Counted from the first letter of the stretch, positions 7,680 to 15,550 are shown. The stretch is 24,486 nt of DNA from an uncultured Bacteroides sp. (GCA_905198575.1 CAJKDC010000035.1:1-24486); one strand, 5' to 3'. Notes: generated from the letters alone by a model not told the origin. Made by a program: numbers and translations.

Positions 7680-9935
7680 ATGTCTTCTTTAGCACCTGTT
7701 ATCAGCGACCTGGCACTCATTCTGATGTGTGCAGGAATTATGACACTTATTTTTAAACGTCTCAAGCAGCCTCTTGTACTGGGTTACATTGTAGCCGGAT
7801 TTTTGGCAAGTCCGCATCTTTCGTGTACACCTTCAGTGGCCGATACAGAAAGTATACATACGTGGTCAGAGATAGGAGTGATTTTTTTGCTCTTTGCGTT
7901 AGGGTTAGACTTTAGTTTCAAGAAACTGATGAAAGTCGGTGGCTCAGCCATTATAGCCGCCTGTACAATCATTTTGTTTATGATTGGCATCGGTATTTTC
8001 GTAGGCTGGTCCTTCGGATGGAAGGATATGGACTGTATCTTTTTGGGAGGAATGCTGGCCATGTCGTCTACTACCATTATCTATAAGGCTTTTGATGATA
8101 TGGGCTTGCGTCAGCAACGGTTTGCCGGACTTGTTATGAGTATTCTTATACTTGAAGATATCCTGGCCATTGTGCTCATGGTGATGCTTACCACACTGGC
8201 TGTAAGTAAGAATTTCGAAGGGACAGAAATGGTTTTCAGCATTCTCAAGCTGGTATTTTTCCTGATACTTTGGTTTGTAGTCGGTATTTATTTGATTCCG
8301 GTTGCATTGAAACGTTTGCGGAAATGGATGACCAATGAAACGCTGCTTGTTGTAGTGTTGGCACTCTGCTTTGGTATGGTCGTTCTGGCTGCACAAGTTG
8401 GATTTTCTCCTGCTTTTGGTGCTTTTATCATGGGGTCTATTTTGGCCGAAACTGTTGAGGCCGAACATATTGCAAAACTGGTGGCGCCGGTGAAGGATTT
8501 GTTTGGAGCCATCTTCTTTGTATCGGTCGGTATGATGGTAGACCCGGTCATGATAGCAGAGTATATCGGACCGATTATCGTGATTGTCCTTGCTATTTTG
8601 ATAGGTCAGACCGTGTTTGGTACCAGTGGTGTCTTACTCTCTGGTCAACCACTTAAAGTATCTATGCAGTGCGGTTTCAGTTTGACACAGATTGGTGAGT
8701 TTGCCTTTATTATTGCTTCTCTAGGAGTAAGCCTGCGGGTTACCAGTGATTTTCTGTATCCCATTGTGGTGGCAGTTTCTGTCATAACTACCTTTCTCAC
8801 TCCCTATATGATACGTTTGGCTGTACCGGCTTATAATTTAGTCGACAGCCGTATGCCAGTGCGTTGGCGAAATCTGCTGGAACACTATGTTACGGGTTCG
8901 CAGACCACAGTAAACCATGAAAACAACTGGAAAAAGCTTTTGTTTGCCATTGCACGTATCGTAGTTATTTATCTGGTGCTGTGTATTGCTGTTATGGCAT
9001 TGTCGTTTAATCTGCTGGTACCGTTCCTCAAACATGCATTGCCCGATCCATGGGGGCGTCTGTTGGCAGCGGTGCTGACTATTGTGGCCATATCGCCTTT
9101 CTTGCGTGCCATTATCATGAAAAAAAATCATTCTGTGGAATTTCAGGCATTGTGGCATGATAACCGTTTTAATCGTGCTCCATTGCTTTCTACCATTCTG
9201 TTCCGCATGATTATCTGTATTCTGTTGGTCTTCTATATCATTGAGCAGTTGTTCCAGGCTTCCACTACGCTGGTTATTGCCGTTGCGTTTATACTGGTAT
9301 GCCTCATGATGTTTTCACGTTTTCTCAAGAAGCAGTCTATTTTACTGGAGCGCCGCTTTGTGCTTAATTTGCGTTCAAAAGAAATGCAGGAGCAGTTTAA
9401 GGGAGAGAAGAAGCCTGAATATGCAGGTCATCTGCTTAGCAGAGATCTTCACCTCAGTGATTTTCAGGTGCCTGTAGATTCCGAATGGGCCGGCCAGACA
9501 CTGAATGAGCTGGATTTGGGACGCAAATACGATGTTCATGTAGCTTCTATTATTCGTGGAAATAATCGGATAAATATACCAGGTGGAAGTTCGCGTATTT
9601 TCCCGGGGGATACCTTGCAGGTAATCGGTACCGATGACCAGCTGAGTTATTTTTCGGATTGTCTGGAACAGCAGACTGTACAGATGGATGACGAGGAGTT
9701 GGAACGTCGGGAGATGAAACTCTGTCAGCTGGTAGTAGACAAGGATTCTCCTTTCGGTGGAAAGAATATCCGTGAAGGAGGCTTCCGTAATGTGTACCGT
9801 TGTCTGGTAGTTGGTGTAGAACGTGGTAATGATGGAACGCTGATGAGTCCGGATGTATCTGTTCCGTTGAATGAAGGGGATGTTGTCTGGATAGTAGGTG
9901 AGCGTGATGATGTGCGCCGTCTGTTAGGGCGTTAA
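7680..9935 (+). CDS. CPA2-family cation:proton antiporter (Kef-type) with two RCK_C domains
   Basis: 751 residues from ATG 7680, preceded by AAAAAGGAAA. Residues 1-390 are the CPA2 exchanger core with about 12 membrane segments: LGYIVAGFLASP, EIGVIFLLFALGLDF, AMSSTTIIYKAFDD, ILILEDILAIVLM (acidic ED in the ion site) and GFSPAFGAFIMGSILAET. A linker and four further membrane segments follow (about 420-565), which is more than most KefB/KefC. The cytosolic tail has two RCK_C (TrkA-C) domains, near 585-655 and 679-750. The NAD-binding RCK_N domain that KefB/KefC have is absent, so control by glutathione or NAD(H) is unlikely; RCK_C domains in other bacteria bind small ligands such as c-di-AMP. 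Likely exports K+ or Na+ for H+. Single-gene unit with own promoter and terminator. The exact ion is not predictable. Confidence 0.9.
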   Translation: MSSLAPVISDLALILMCAGIMTLIFKRLKQPLVLGYIVAGFLASPHLSCTPSVADTESIHTWSEIGVIFLLFALGLDFSFKKLMKVGGSAIIAACTIILFMIGIGIFVGWSFGWKDMDCIFLGGMLAMSSTTIIYKAFDDMGLRQQRFAGLVMSILILEDILAIVLMVMLTTLAVSKNFEGTEMVFSILKLVFFLILWFVVGIYLIPVALKRLRKWMTNETLLVVVLALCFGMVVLAAQVGFSPAFGAFIMGSILAETVEAEHIAKLVAPVKDLFGAIFFVSVGMMVDPVMIAEYIGPIIVIVLAILIGQTVFGTSGVLLSGQPLKVSMQCGFSLTQIGEFAFIIASLGVSLRVTSDFLYPIVVAVSVITTFLTPYMIRLAVPAYNLVDSRMPVRWRNLLEHYVTGSQTTVNHENNWKKLLFAIARIVVIYLVLCIAVMALSFNLLVPFLKHALPDPWGRLLAAVLTIVAISPFLRAIIMKKNHSVEFQALWHDNRFNRAPLLSTILFRMIICILLVFYIIEQLFQASTTLVIAVAFILVCLMMFSRFLKKQSILLERRFVLNLRSKEMQEQFKGEKKPEYAGHLLSRDLHLSDFQVPVDSEWAGQTLNELDLGRKYDVHVASIIRGNNRINIPGGSSRIFPGDTLQVIGTDDQLSYFSDCLEQQTVQMDDEELERREMKLCQLVVDKDSPFGGKNIREGGFRNVYRCLVVGVERGNDGTLMSPDVSVPLNEGDVVWIVGERDDVRRLLGR

Positions 9936-9978
9936 AGTGACGGCCTAAATGGTATTACAGCGTAGTCAAAATATCTAT

Positions 9979-10000
9979 TGATACAGACTGTATCATTTTT
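9979..10000 (+). terminator. Probable terminator of the antiporter gene
   Basis: A 7-bp perfect stem (TGATACA 9979-9985, TGTATCA 9989-9995) with a 3-nt loop, then TTTTT. The stem is AT-rich and so modest, and the stronger shared hairpin at 10077-10119 lies just beyond as a backup. Confidence 0.5.
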
Positions 10001-10076
10001 GAAATGAACTTTTGTAATTTAAAAGATGAAGGTTCATCACTTTTGAGCAATGTGTTTATCATGATAATGGTGTAAT

Positions 10077-10119
10077 AAAAAAATAGCGTCAGAGTTTTTT
10101 TCTCTAACGCTATTTTTTT
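10077..10119. terminator. Bidirectional terminator between the antiporter and hslR
   Basis: Two 18-base arms (10077-10094 and 10102-10119) pair with a single C/A mismatch around a T7 loop. One arm starts with A7 and the other ends with T7, so each strand has a stem followed by a U run. It serves the plus-strand antiporter and the minus-strand rplY-pth-hslR operon, which converge here. Confidence 0.9.
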
Positions 10120-10127
10120 GAACTATA

Positions 10128-10556
10128 TTATTCTTCATCCTCGTCTTCATCGCCGAAATCAAATTCCAAATCGTCGAGATACTCAGGCGTAAAGAATTCT
10201 TCCATATCACGTCGGTCTTTTTTCGTCGGACGGCCTGTACCACGGGCACGGTCAATGAATCCGCTTATTTTACTCATTTCCAGCAATTCGTACTGGTCGG
10301 GAGTTGTAACATTTTCCATGACTTCCGGGACTAGCTTGGCTCCTACACGCTTTTCAATAGCCTGCAAGACTTTGAAAGAGAAGGTGATAGGTGGCTTTTT
10401 AACTTGGATTACGTCACCCTCCTTTACCATACGTGCAGGTTTGGCTTGTGCACCATTGATACAGACACGACCTTTCTTGCACGCTTCGGCTGCAATGGTA
10501 CGTGTCTTGAATATACGCACAGCCCACATCCACTTGTCTATTCTTGCTTCAGCCAT
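10128..10556 (-). CDS. hslR: S4-domain RNA-binding heat-shock protein Hsp15 family
   Basis: 142 residues. Residues 3-60 are an S4 RNA-binding domain (RIDKWMWAVRIFKTRT, ACKKGRVCINGAQAKPARMVKEGDVIQV), which is the Hsp15 signature. Family role: Hsp15 binds 50S subunits that carry a nascent chain after premature dissociation and helps to free them. The C-terminal part is basic (GRPTKKDRRD) and then strongly acidic (ending DEDEDEE), longer than the S4 core. Its start is 2 bases after the pth stop, so the two are translationally coupled; both proteins act on stalled or aborted translation, which supports the assignment. The bidirectional terminator follows directly. Confidence 0.9.
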   Translation of the reverse strand: MAEARIDKWMWAVRIFKTRTIAAEACKKGRVCINGAQAKPARMVKEGDVIQVKKPPITFSFKVLQAIEKRVGAKLVPEVMENVTTPDQYELLEMSKISGFIDRARGTGRPTKKDRRDMEEFFTPEYLDDLEFDFGDEDEDEE

Positions 10557-10558
10557 TT

Positions 10559-11122
10559 TTACTTCTTGTTATACTGATTCATGGTGATGTTAAGTCCGGC
10601 CAGACAGAAACTTTTCACGATTTCGCCAGCTGTTTCCAGGCGTTCGGGCATAGCTTGCATATCTTCTTCGTTGAAGTGACCCAGTACGAAGTCGATTTGT
10701 CCCCCTCGAGGAAACTCGTTGCCAATACCAAAGCGCAGGCGGGCATAATTTTGTGTACCCAGCGTCGCTGCGATATTTTTCAGTCCGTTGTGTCCGGCAT
10801 CGCTGCCTTTGCCTTTAAGGCGTAGTGAGCCAAAAGGCAGAGCCAGATCGTCTACCACAATCAATATATTTTCCAACGGGATGTTTTCCTGTTGCATCCA
10901 GTAACGTACGGCATTTCCGCTCAGATTCATATAAGTAGAAGGCTTGAGCAGAATCAGCTGGCGTCCTTTGATGGAAAGTGTAGTGGTAGCACCATATCGT
11001 CCATCCTTAAAAACAAGATTGGACGCCTTTGCAAGGGCGTCCAATACCATAAATCCTATGTTGTGTCGGGTATTCCGGTATTCTTCGCCGATATTCCCCA
11101 ATCCTACAATCAGATATTTCAT
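10559..11122 (-). CDS. pth: Peptidyl-tRNA hydrolase
   Basis: 187 residues, the normal length for bacterial Pth. It cleaves the ester bond of peptidyl-tRNA released from stalled ribosomes, in the cytoplasm. Conserved sites visible: GLGN (7-10, Asn10), TRHNIG with catalytic His20, KPSTYMNLSG (Asn66), VDDLALPFG (Asp91), and GSDAGHNGLKNI (Asn112). Second gene of the operon, 9 bases after rplY and 2 before hslR. The rplY-pth pair is common in many bacteria. Confidence 0.97.
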   Translation of the reverse strand: MKYLIVGLGNIGEEYRNTRHNIGFMVLDALAKASNLVFKDGRYGATTTLSIKGRQLILLKPSTYMNLSGNAVRYWMQQENIPLENILIVVDDLALPFGSLRLKGKGSDAGHNGLKNIAATLGTQNYARLRFGIGNEFPRGGQIDFVLGHFNEEDMQAMPERLETAGEIVKSFCLAGLNITMNQYNKK

Positions 11123-11131
11123 TCAGTTTGA

Positions 11132-11728
11132 TTATTTCCCAGCAGCAGCCTGAGCACCACGAGCGGCACGAGTCAGTTTAACTGCACAAACTACAGCTTC
11201 TTTAACGTTCAACAGTTCAAGACCTTCGTAGTTCAATTCGCCAACTTTGATAGTCTTACCCAGACCCAAGTTAGTTACATCGATAACCAGGCGTTCAGGA
11301 ATTGCATTGTACAAAGCTTTAACTTTCAGCTTACGTACCTGCAATGCCAATTTACCACCGGCTTTAACACCTTCTGCAAGACCTTCCAATTTAACAGGAA
11401 CTTCCATAACGATAGGTTTAGCTTCGTCGATCTGGAAGAAGTCTACGTGCAGGATTTTGTCAGTTACAGGGTGGAACTGAATATCTTTCATGATAGCGTT
11501 TACAGTTTTGCCATCGATAGTCAGGTCTACAACGTAGATGTGTGGAGTGTATACCAAGTTACGGAGTTCGTCGTTAGTTACTGTGAAGTGAGTAGCTACC
11601 TGATTGCCGTTAGCATCTTTCTGTGCTCCGTACAAAACGCAAGGAACTGCATCAGCTTTACGTACTGATTTTGTGGCTTTTTTGCCAATTTCTGTTCTCA
11701 AAGAACCATTGATTGCGATTGATTTCAT
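11132..11728 (-). CDS. rplY: 50S ribosomal protein L25/general stress protein Ctc
   Basis: 198 residues, the long CTC form of L25 with an N-terminal 5S rRNA-binding domain (about 1-95: IAINGSLRTEIGKKATKSVRK, CVLYGA, HVDFFQID) and a C-terminal TL5-type beta domain (about 100-185: VPVKLEGLAEGVKAGGKL). The last residues are Ala/Gly-rich (ARGAQAAAGK). It binds 5S rRNA in the large subunit. First gene of the rplY-pth-hslR operon. A strong promoter lies about 100 bases upstream, and the leader between can fold (11756-11808), which leaves room for feedback control. Confidence 0.96.
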   Translation of the reverse strand: MKSIAINGSLRTEIGKKATKSVRKADAVPCVLYGAQKDANGNQVATHFTVTNDELRNLVYTPHIYVVDLTIDGKTVNAIMKDIQFHPVTDKILHVDFFQIDEAKPIVMEVPVKLEGLAEGVKAGGKLALQVRKLKVKALYNAIPERLVIDVTNLGLGKTIKVGELNYEGLELLNVKEAVVCAVKLTRAARGAQAAAGK

Positions 11729-11755
11729 TTTCTAAAAATTTTTTGTGTTACTCTA

Positions 11756-11808
11756 AATTAAGTAGTTTTTGCTTAATTCACCATCACACGTAGTGGTATA
11801 TCCACACG
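11756..11808 (-). promoter_or_regulatory. Structured 5' leader of rplY
   Basis: The leader of about 95 bases contains two possible stem-loops: AATTAAG (11756-11762) with CTTAATT (11772-11778), and CGTAGTGG (11789-11796) with CCACACG (11802-11808), the latter with one bulged A and a 5-nt loop. Ribosomal protein leaders often bind their own product; no known Bacteroidota L25 leader is recognised here, so a role is inference. Confidence 0.35.
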
Positions 11809-11828
11809 ATGAGCTTGAAAAAGCGGTG

Positions 11829-11860
11829 CAAAGTTATGCTTTTTTTTTGAAACAGCCAAA
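11829..11860 (-). promoter_or_regulatory. Promoter of the rplY-pth-hslR operon
   Basis: On the minus strand, TTTG (11860-11857), a 20-bp spacer, then TAACTTTG (11836-11829): a perfect match to the Bacteroides consensus TTTG-N19/20-TAnnTTTG. Transcription would start near 11822, about 95 bases before ATG 11728. Confidence 0.85.
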
Positions 11861-11965
11861 TTGTTCTTTCGTTTTTTTTATCGCTTTGTATCTGAAAATT
11901 AGAATGTTTAGGGGAAGATGTTGCTTCGATTTGAAGTGTGAGTGTTTCTTGGATTATAAAATAAT

Positions 11966-12012
11966 CACCTAATCCGACGTCTTCTATTAGCGGAAGGAAG
12001 TCGGGTTAGGTG
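11966..12012 (-). terminator. Terminator of the PUR-domain gene
   Basis: Arms 11966-11978 and 12000-12012 pair over 13 bp, with one G-T pair; CTTC and GAAG inside the loop can extend the fold. Reading the minus strand, the stem is followed by ATTATTTTAT. It sits 15 bases after the stop of the minus-strand PUR gene and separates it from rplY. Confidence 0.85.
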
Positions 12013-12026
12013 TTTGTGTTATTGGA

Positions 12027-12389
12027 TTAAAAATCAATGTCGATTTTTATTTCATCAGATTGTAGGGCAGTCGGTTCGCTGTCTGTGTGATGCTCGGTGT
12101 GTAAATCGTTCTGTTGCTCCTCTTCTTTAATAAATCCGATGGCTTCATTTAAGCCGTTGATGAACTTTTCAAAATCTTCCTTATATAAAAAGATTTTGTG
12201 TTTTTCAAAACTAACTTGCGAATCGTCGGCCGATACAATTTTTTTGCTTTCTGTGATGGCCAGGAACATCTCTTCCTTCCGGTTTTTCTTTACATCTAAA
12301 TAATAGATGCGTTTTCCGGCTTTAATAACTTTGGAAAAGACAATTTTCTTATCGCTTTCAGTCGTACTTTTCTTTTTTAAATCTTCCAT
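12027..12389 (-). CDS. PUR-domain nucleic-acid-binding protein (DUF3276 family)
   Basis: 120 residues. Residues 14-92 fit a single PUR repeat: VFSKVIKAGKRIYYLDVKKN, then EEMFLAITESKKI, then HKIFLYKEDFEKFINGLNEAIGFI, i.e. four strands and a helix. The C-terminal tail (about 93-120) is Glu/Asp/His-rich and probably disordered. Related bacterial PUR proteins (for example Borrelia BpuR) bind DNA and RNA and dimerise through this fold; the family is widespread in Bacteroidota, where its role is poorly known. Single-gene unit with its own promoter and terminator, divergent from nusB. Confidence 0.85.
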   Translation of the reverse strand: MEDLKKKSTTESDKKIVFSKVIKAGKRIYYLDVKKNRKEEMFLAITESKKIVSADDSQVSFEKHKIFLYKEDFEKFINGLNEAIGFIKEEEQQNDLHTEHHTDSEPTALQSDEIKIDIDF

Positions 12390-12423
12390 ATGCTTATCAC
12401 TTGTAGTTCTTGTTATTTCAGGC

Positions 12424-12455
12424 CAAAATTGCTTATTTTTTTTTGATTTGACAAA
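12424..12455 (-). promoter_or_regulatory. Promoter of the PUR-domain gene
   Basis: On the minus strand, TTTG (12455-12452), a 20-bp spacer, then CAATTTTG (12431-12424), one base off TAnnTTTG. It would start transcription near 12417, about 28 bases before ATG 12389. The spacer contains an A8/T8 run. Confidence 0.55.
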
Positions 12456-12559
12456 AAAATGATGCGATAAACTTTCTCGAAAGCGATATCTTTAAATTAC
12501 TTCTTGAATTTTTAATGAAAAAAAAGGTTTGCATTGCTGATTATTCGTGGAAAAAGACT

Positions 12560-12567
12560 TATTTTTG
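12560..12567 (+). promoter_or_regulatory. Promoter -7 element of nusB
   Basis: TATTTTTG matches TAnnTTTG exactly and would start transcription about 20 bases before ATG 12594. The -33 element is weak: there is no TTTG at 19-20 bp, only ATTG at 12533-12536. Probably the head promoter of the nusB-yajC-ybbR-coaE run. Confidence 0.55.
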
Positions 12568-12593
12568 CAGTCCAAAATATTGAGTTCGTAATT

Positions 12594-13520
12594 ATGATAA
12601 ACAGAGTTCTTATTCGTCTGAAAGTGATTCAGATAATTTACGCTTATTACCAGAATGGTAGTAAAAATTTGGATACTGCAGAGAAAGAGTTGTTCTTCAG
12701 TCTTTCCAAGGCGTATGATTTGTACAATTTCTTGTTGCTGTTGATGGTGGAGGTGACCAAGTATGCAAATAAGCGTTTGGAAGCCGCCAAGAACAAACTT
12801 GCTCCTTCGAAAGAGGACCTTACTCCTAATACCAAGTTTGTGGACAATCAGTTTATTGCTCAATTGGAAATCAACAAGCAGTTGTTGGATTTTGCAAGTA
12901 ATCAGAAAAAAACATGGGAGAACGAACCCGAATTCATCAAATCTTTATTTGAGCAGATTACAAACAGTGATATATATAAGGAATATATGGCTGCTGAAAC
13001 TTCTTCGTATGATGAAGACCGTGAATTCTGGAGAAAAATATACAAGAATATCATTTTCAATAATGCAGCTTTGGACGAAGTGTTGGAAGAACAGAGCCTG
13101 TATTGGAATGACGACAAGGAAATTGTCGATACATTCGTATTGAAAACAATCAAGCGCTTTGACCCGCAGAATGGAGCAAAACAAGAGCTTCTGCCAGAAT
13201 TTAAGGATGAAGAAGATCGTGATTTTGCCCGTCGTCTGTTCCGCCGTGCTATCTTGAATGCTGATTATTACCGTCATTTGATTAGCAGTAATATTCGTAA
13301 CTGGGATTTGGACCGCGTTGCTTTTATGGACGTGATTATCATGCAGATAGCTTTGGCTGAAATATTGAGCTTCCCAAATATCCCGGTGAGCGTTTCTTTA
13401 AACGAGTATGTGGATATTGCTAAATTATATAGTACTCCGAAGAGTGGTGGCTTTATTAACGGTACGTTGGACGGAATTGTTAATCAATTAAAAAAAGAAA
13501 ACAAGCTGATTAAAAATTAA
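12594..13520 (+). CDS. nusB: Transcription antitermination factor NusB, long Bacteroidota form
   Basis: 308 residues from ATG 12594 (MINRVLIRLKVIQIIYAYYQ). An upstream in-frame start would lie before the promoter box and is rejected. It is about twice the length of E. coli NusB (139 aa). The typical NusB core is at the C-terminus (about 205-300: RDFARRLFRRAILNAD, NWDLDRVAFMDVIIMQIALAEIL, PNIPVSVSLNEYVDIAKLYSTPKSGGFINGTLDGI). The N-terminal 200 residues are helical and typical of Bacteroidota NusB. NusB with S10 binds boxA RNA and supports rRNA antitermination. Gene order nusB-yajC-ybbR-coaE fits the phylum. Confidence 0.95.
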   Translation: MINRVLIRLKVIQIIYAYYQNGSKNLDTAEKELFFSLSKAYDLYNFLLLLMVEVTKYANKRLEAAKNKLAPSKEDLTPNTKFVDNQFIAQLEINKQLLDFASNQKKTWENEPEFIKSLFEQITNSDIYKEYMAAETSSYDEDREFWRKIYKNIIFNNAALDEVLEEQSLYWNDDKEIVDTFVLKTIKRFDPQNGAKQELLPEFKDEEDRDFARRLFRRAILNADYYRHLISSNIRNWDLDRVAFMDVIIMQIALAEILSFPNIPVSVSLNEYVDIAKLYSTPKSGGFINGTLDGIVNQLKKENKLIKN

Positions 13521-13528
13521 TATATTTG
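13521..13528 (+). promoter_or_regulatory. Possible internal promoter before yajC
   Basis: TATATTTG right after the nusB stop matches TAnnTTTG exactly, 28 bases before ATG 13557. No good -33 TTTG is visible at 19-20 bp, so it may be a weak secondary promoter or chance in AT-rich DNA. Confidence 0.4.
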
Positions 13529-13556
13529 CCGCCGAACTAAAAATTAATAATATTAA

Positions 13557-13877
13557 ATGACTATGAATTTGTTAACAGTTTGTTTGCCAGCAGCACAAGC
13601 AGCAGGAGGAGATTATTCATTCTTGATCATGATGATTGCTATTTTCGCAATCATGTATTTCTTCATGATCCGTCCTCAGAATAAAAAGCAGAAAGAAATC
13701 GCCAATTTCCGTAAGAATCTGGAAGTAGGTCAGTCTGTTATAACAGCAGGAGGTATCTATGGTAAGGTAAAAGAAATAGAAGATACTGCTGTGATTTTGG
13801 AAATTGCCTCAGGTGTAAAAATCAAGGTGGACAAAAATTCTATTTATGCTGATGCAACTGCTCAGCAGGCAAAATAA
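13557..13877 (+). CDS. yajC: Preprotein translocase subunit YajC
   Basis: 106 residues (ATG 13557; a second ATG at 13563 is an equal choice). One membrane helix (about 20-40, FLIMMIAIFAIMYFFMI) followed by the family signature RPQNKKQKEIANFRKNLEVGQ, then GGIYGKVKEIEDTAVILEI and a SH3-like beta tail. YajC joins the SecDF complex in the inner membrane and associates with SecYEG. secDF is not next to it here, as is usual in this phylum. Confidence 0.95.
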   Translation: MTMNLLTVCLPAAQAAGGDYSFLIMMIAIFAIMYFFMIRPQNKKQKEIANFRKNLEVGQSVITAGGIYGKVKEIEDTAVILEIASGVKIKVDKNSIYADATAQQAK

Positions 13878-13891
13878 TAATTTAATTCGTT

Positions 13892-14893
13892 ATGCTCGAT
13901 AGCAGAAAAATACGTCTGCATTGTAAAAGAACGGAAAGAAAAATCAGGATTTTCTTGCTTCGAAAAGAGAGCAGGGAGTTCCTGATTTTCTTGTTTTTTG
14001 TATTCGTATCGGCGAGCTTCTGGTTGCTGCAGACGTTGGATGATCATTATGAAACGGAGTTTTCCGTGCCCCTGAAGTTAAAGAATGTACCCGAAGATGT
14101 AGTAATTACATCAGATTTACCTTCAGACTTGCGTGTTACCGTGAGTGATAGAGGTACTGTACTGATTAATTATATGCTGGGACGTACGTTTTATCCTGTA
14201 GTGGTGAACTTTGATGAATATGCTGATGGAACTTCGGCTTATGTGCGTGTGCCTTATACCGATGTCATGAAGAAAGTTACGATGCAGCTTAATACCTCCA
14301 CAAAACTGTTAAGTATGAAACCCGATACGTTGGGTTTTGTATGTGCAAAAGGAATTGCCAAGAAAATTCCGGTGAAACTGGATGGAACAGTGGCTGCTGC
14401 CCGTAAATATTATATTTCGGATATACGGTTCCAACCGGATTCAGTAGTTGTTTATGCTCCCAAAGCTGTACTTGACACGATTCATGCTGCTTACACGATA
14501 CCGGTGGCATTGAAAGATGTATCGGACACCCTTCGCAATCAGGTAGCTCTGAAACATGTGTATGGGGCTAAGTTTGTACCGAATGTGAGCGACTTGACCG
14601 TACTTACAGATATGTATGCTGAAAAAACGGTTGAAGTGCCAGTTACAGGAGTTGGATTTCCGGCTGGAAAGGTACTTCGTACATTTCCGTCGAAAGTTCA
14701 AGTTACTTTTCAGGTGGGGTTGAATCGCTTTAAGGAAGTGAATGCCATCGATTTTGCTGTGGAGGTAGATTATAAGAATTTGCCAACGGATGGATCTTCT
14801 AAACTGAAACCGGTGCTTCGGCAGTGGCATCCGGCTGTGAGTCATATCCGTATTTCACCGGCAGAGCTTGATTATCTGATAGAACAACAATGA
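13892..14893 (+). CDS. YbbR/CdaR-like membrane-anchored protein
   Basis: 333 residues. A basic N-terminus (KIRLHCKRTERKIRIF) and one membrane helix (about 30-49: FLIFLFFVFVSASFWLLQTL) are followed by an extracytoplasmic part with YbbR-type repeats: VPLKLKNVPEDVVITSDLPS near 62-81, IPVALKDVSD, and VEVPVTGVGFPAGKV. In Firmicutes, CdaR (YbbR) regulates the diadenylate cyclase CdaA and is encoded beside it; here no cyclase gene is adjacent, so the partner is unknown. It lies 14 bases after yajC and 22 before coaE, in one operon. Confidence 0.8.
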   Translation: MLDSRKIRLHCKRTERKIRIFLLRKESREFLIFLFFVFVSASFWLLQTLDDHYETEFSVPLKLKNVPEDVVITSDLPSDLRVTVSDRGTVLINYMLGRTFYPVVVNFDEYADGTSAYVRVPYTDVMKKVTMQLNTSTKLLSMKPDTLGFVCAKGIAKKIPVKLDGTVAAARKYYISDIRFQPDSVVVYAPKAVLDTIHAAYTIPVALKDVSDTLRNQVALKHVYGAKFVPNVSDLTVLTDMYAEKTVEVPVTGVGFPAGKVLRTFPSKVQVTFQVGLNRFKEVNAIDFAVEVDYKNLPTDGSSKLKPVLRQWHPAVSHIRISPAELDYLIEQQ

Positions 14894-14915
14894 AAAATGA
14901 TTTACTTGTAAAATT

Positions 14916-15518
14916 ATGATGAAAATAGGCATAACGGGTGGAATTGGGAGTGGAAAATCCTTTGTAGCTTCAATCCTTTCTAAGCAGTATAATATACCAA
15001 TATATGATACGGATAGCCGGGCAAAGGAATTGATGAATACCAATGAAATCATTCGTGCAGGACTTATAGCATTATTGGGAGATGAGGTTTATCTGTTCGG
15101 CAATCTGAATAAGTCGGTATTGGCAGCTTATCTTTTTTCTTCGGAAGAACATGCCCGGAAAATAAACAGTCTCGTGCATCCGGTAGTTAAGGAGGACTTT
15201 AAGCGATGGGCTGCGACTCAGGAGGTGTCTTATCCCATTGTCGGGGTAGAAAGTGCCATACTCTTTGAGTCGGGGATGGATAAGCTTGTAGATGCGACTG
15301 TTATGGTTCATGCTCCGCTCGACGTGCGTATTATGCGTACGATGCAGCGTGATAATGCTGCCAGATGCCAGGTAGAAGCGAGGATTCAAGCTCAAATGAG
15401 CGATGAACAAAAATGTGTTCTGGCAACATATGTGATCGAGAATGATGGGGTTTGTTCGCTTGATAAACAGCTGGAAGAGCTGCTTAAAAAATTAAATAAA
15501 TCAAATTCGAGCAAATAG
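14916..15518 (+). CDS. coaE: Dephospho-CoA kinase
   Basis: 200 residues, normal for CoaE. It phosphorylates the 3'-OH of dephospho-CoA with ATP, the last step of CoA synthesis. The P-loop GGIGSGKS is at 8-15, the substrate region YDTDSRAKELM at about 30-40, and the conserved LVHPVVKEDF and ESAILFESGMDKLVD motifs follow. The C-terminal lid region has RDNAARCQVEARIQAQM, typical of the family. ATG 14919 is an alternative start. Last gene of the nusB-yajC-ybbR run; a new promoter follows 25 bases later. Confidence 0.96.
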   Translation: MMKIGITGGIGSGKSFVASILSKQYNIPIYDTDSRAKELMNTNEIIRAGLIALLGDEVYLFGNLNKSVLAAYLFSSEEHARKINSLVHPVVKEDFKRWAATQEVSYPIVGVESAILFESGMDKLVDATVMVHAPLDVRIMRTMQRDNAARCQVEARIQAQMSDEQKCVLATYVIENDGVCSLDKQLEELLKKLNKSNSSK

Positions 15519-15550
15519 CTTGTGAATTTCGATAGAGTATCGTATTTTTG
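15519..15550 (+). promoter_or_regulatory. Promoter of the DUF5606-like gene
   Basis: CTTG (15519-15522), a 20-bp spacer and an exact TATTTTTG box (15543-15550). Transcription would start near 15557, about 40 bases before ATG 15598. Confidence 0.75.

Noticed and set aside
7944..8468. Long open frame on the minus strand inside the antiporter gene
   Set aside because: It lies wholly antisense to a clear CPA2 antiporter, has no recognisable motif, start signal or promoter, and has an odd His/Asn/Gln-rich composition.
10025..10038. Palindrome GATGAAGGTTCATC
   Set aside because: A loop of only two bases and no following T run; better terminators lie on both sides (9979-10000 and 10077-10119).
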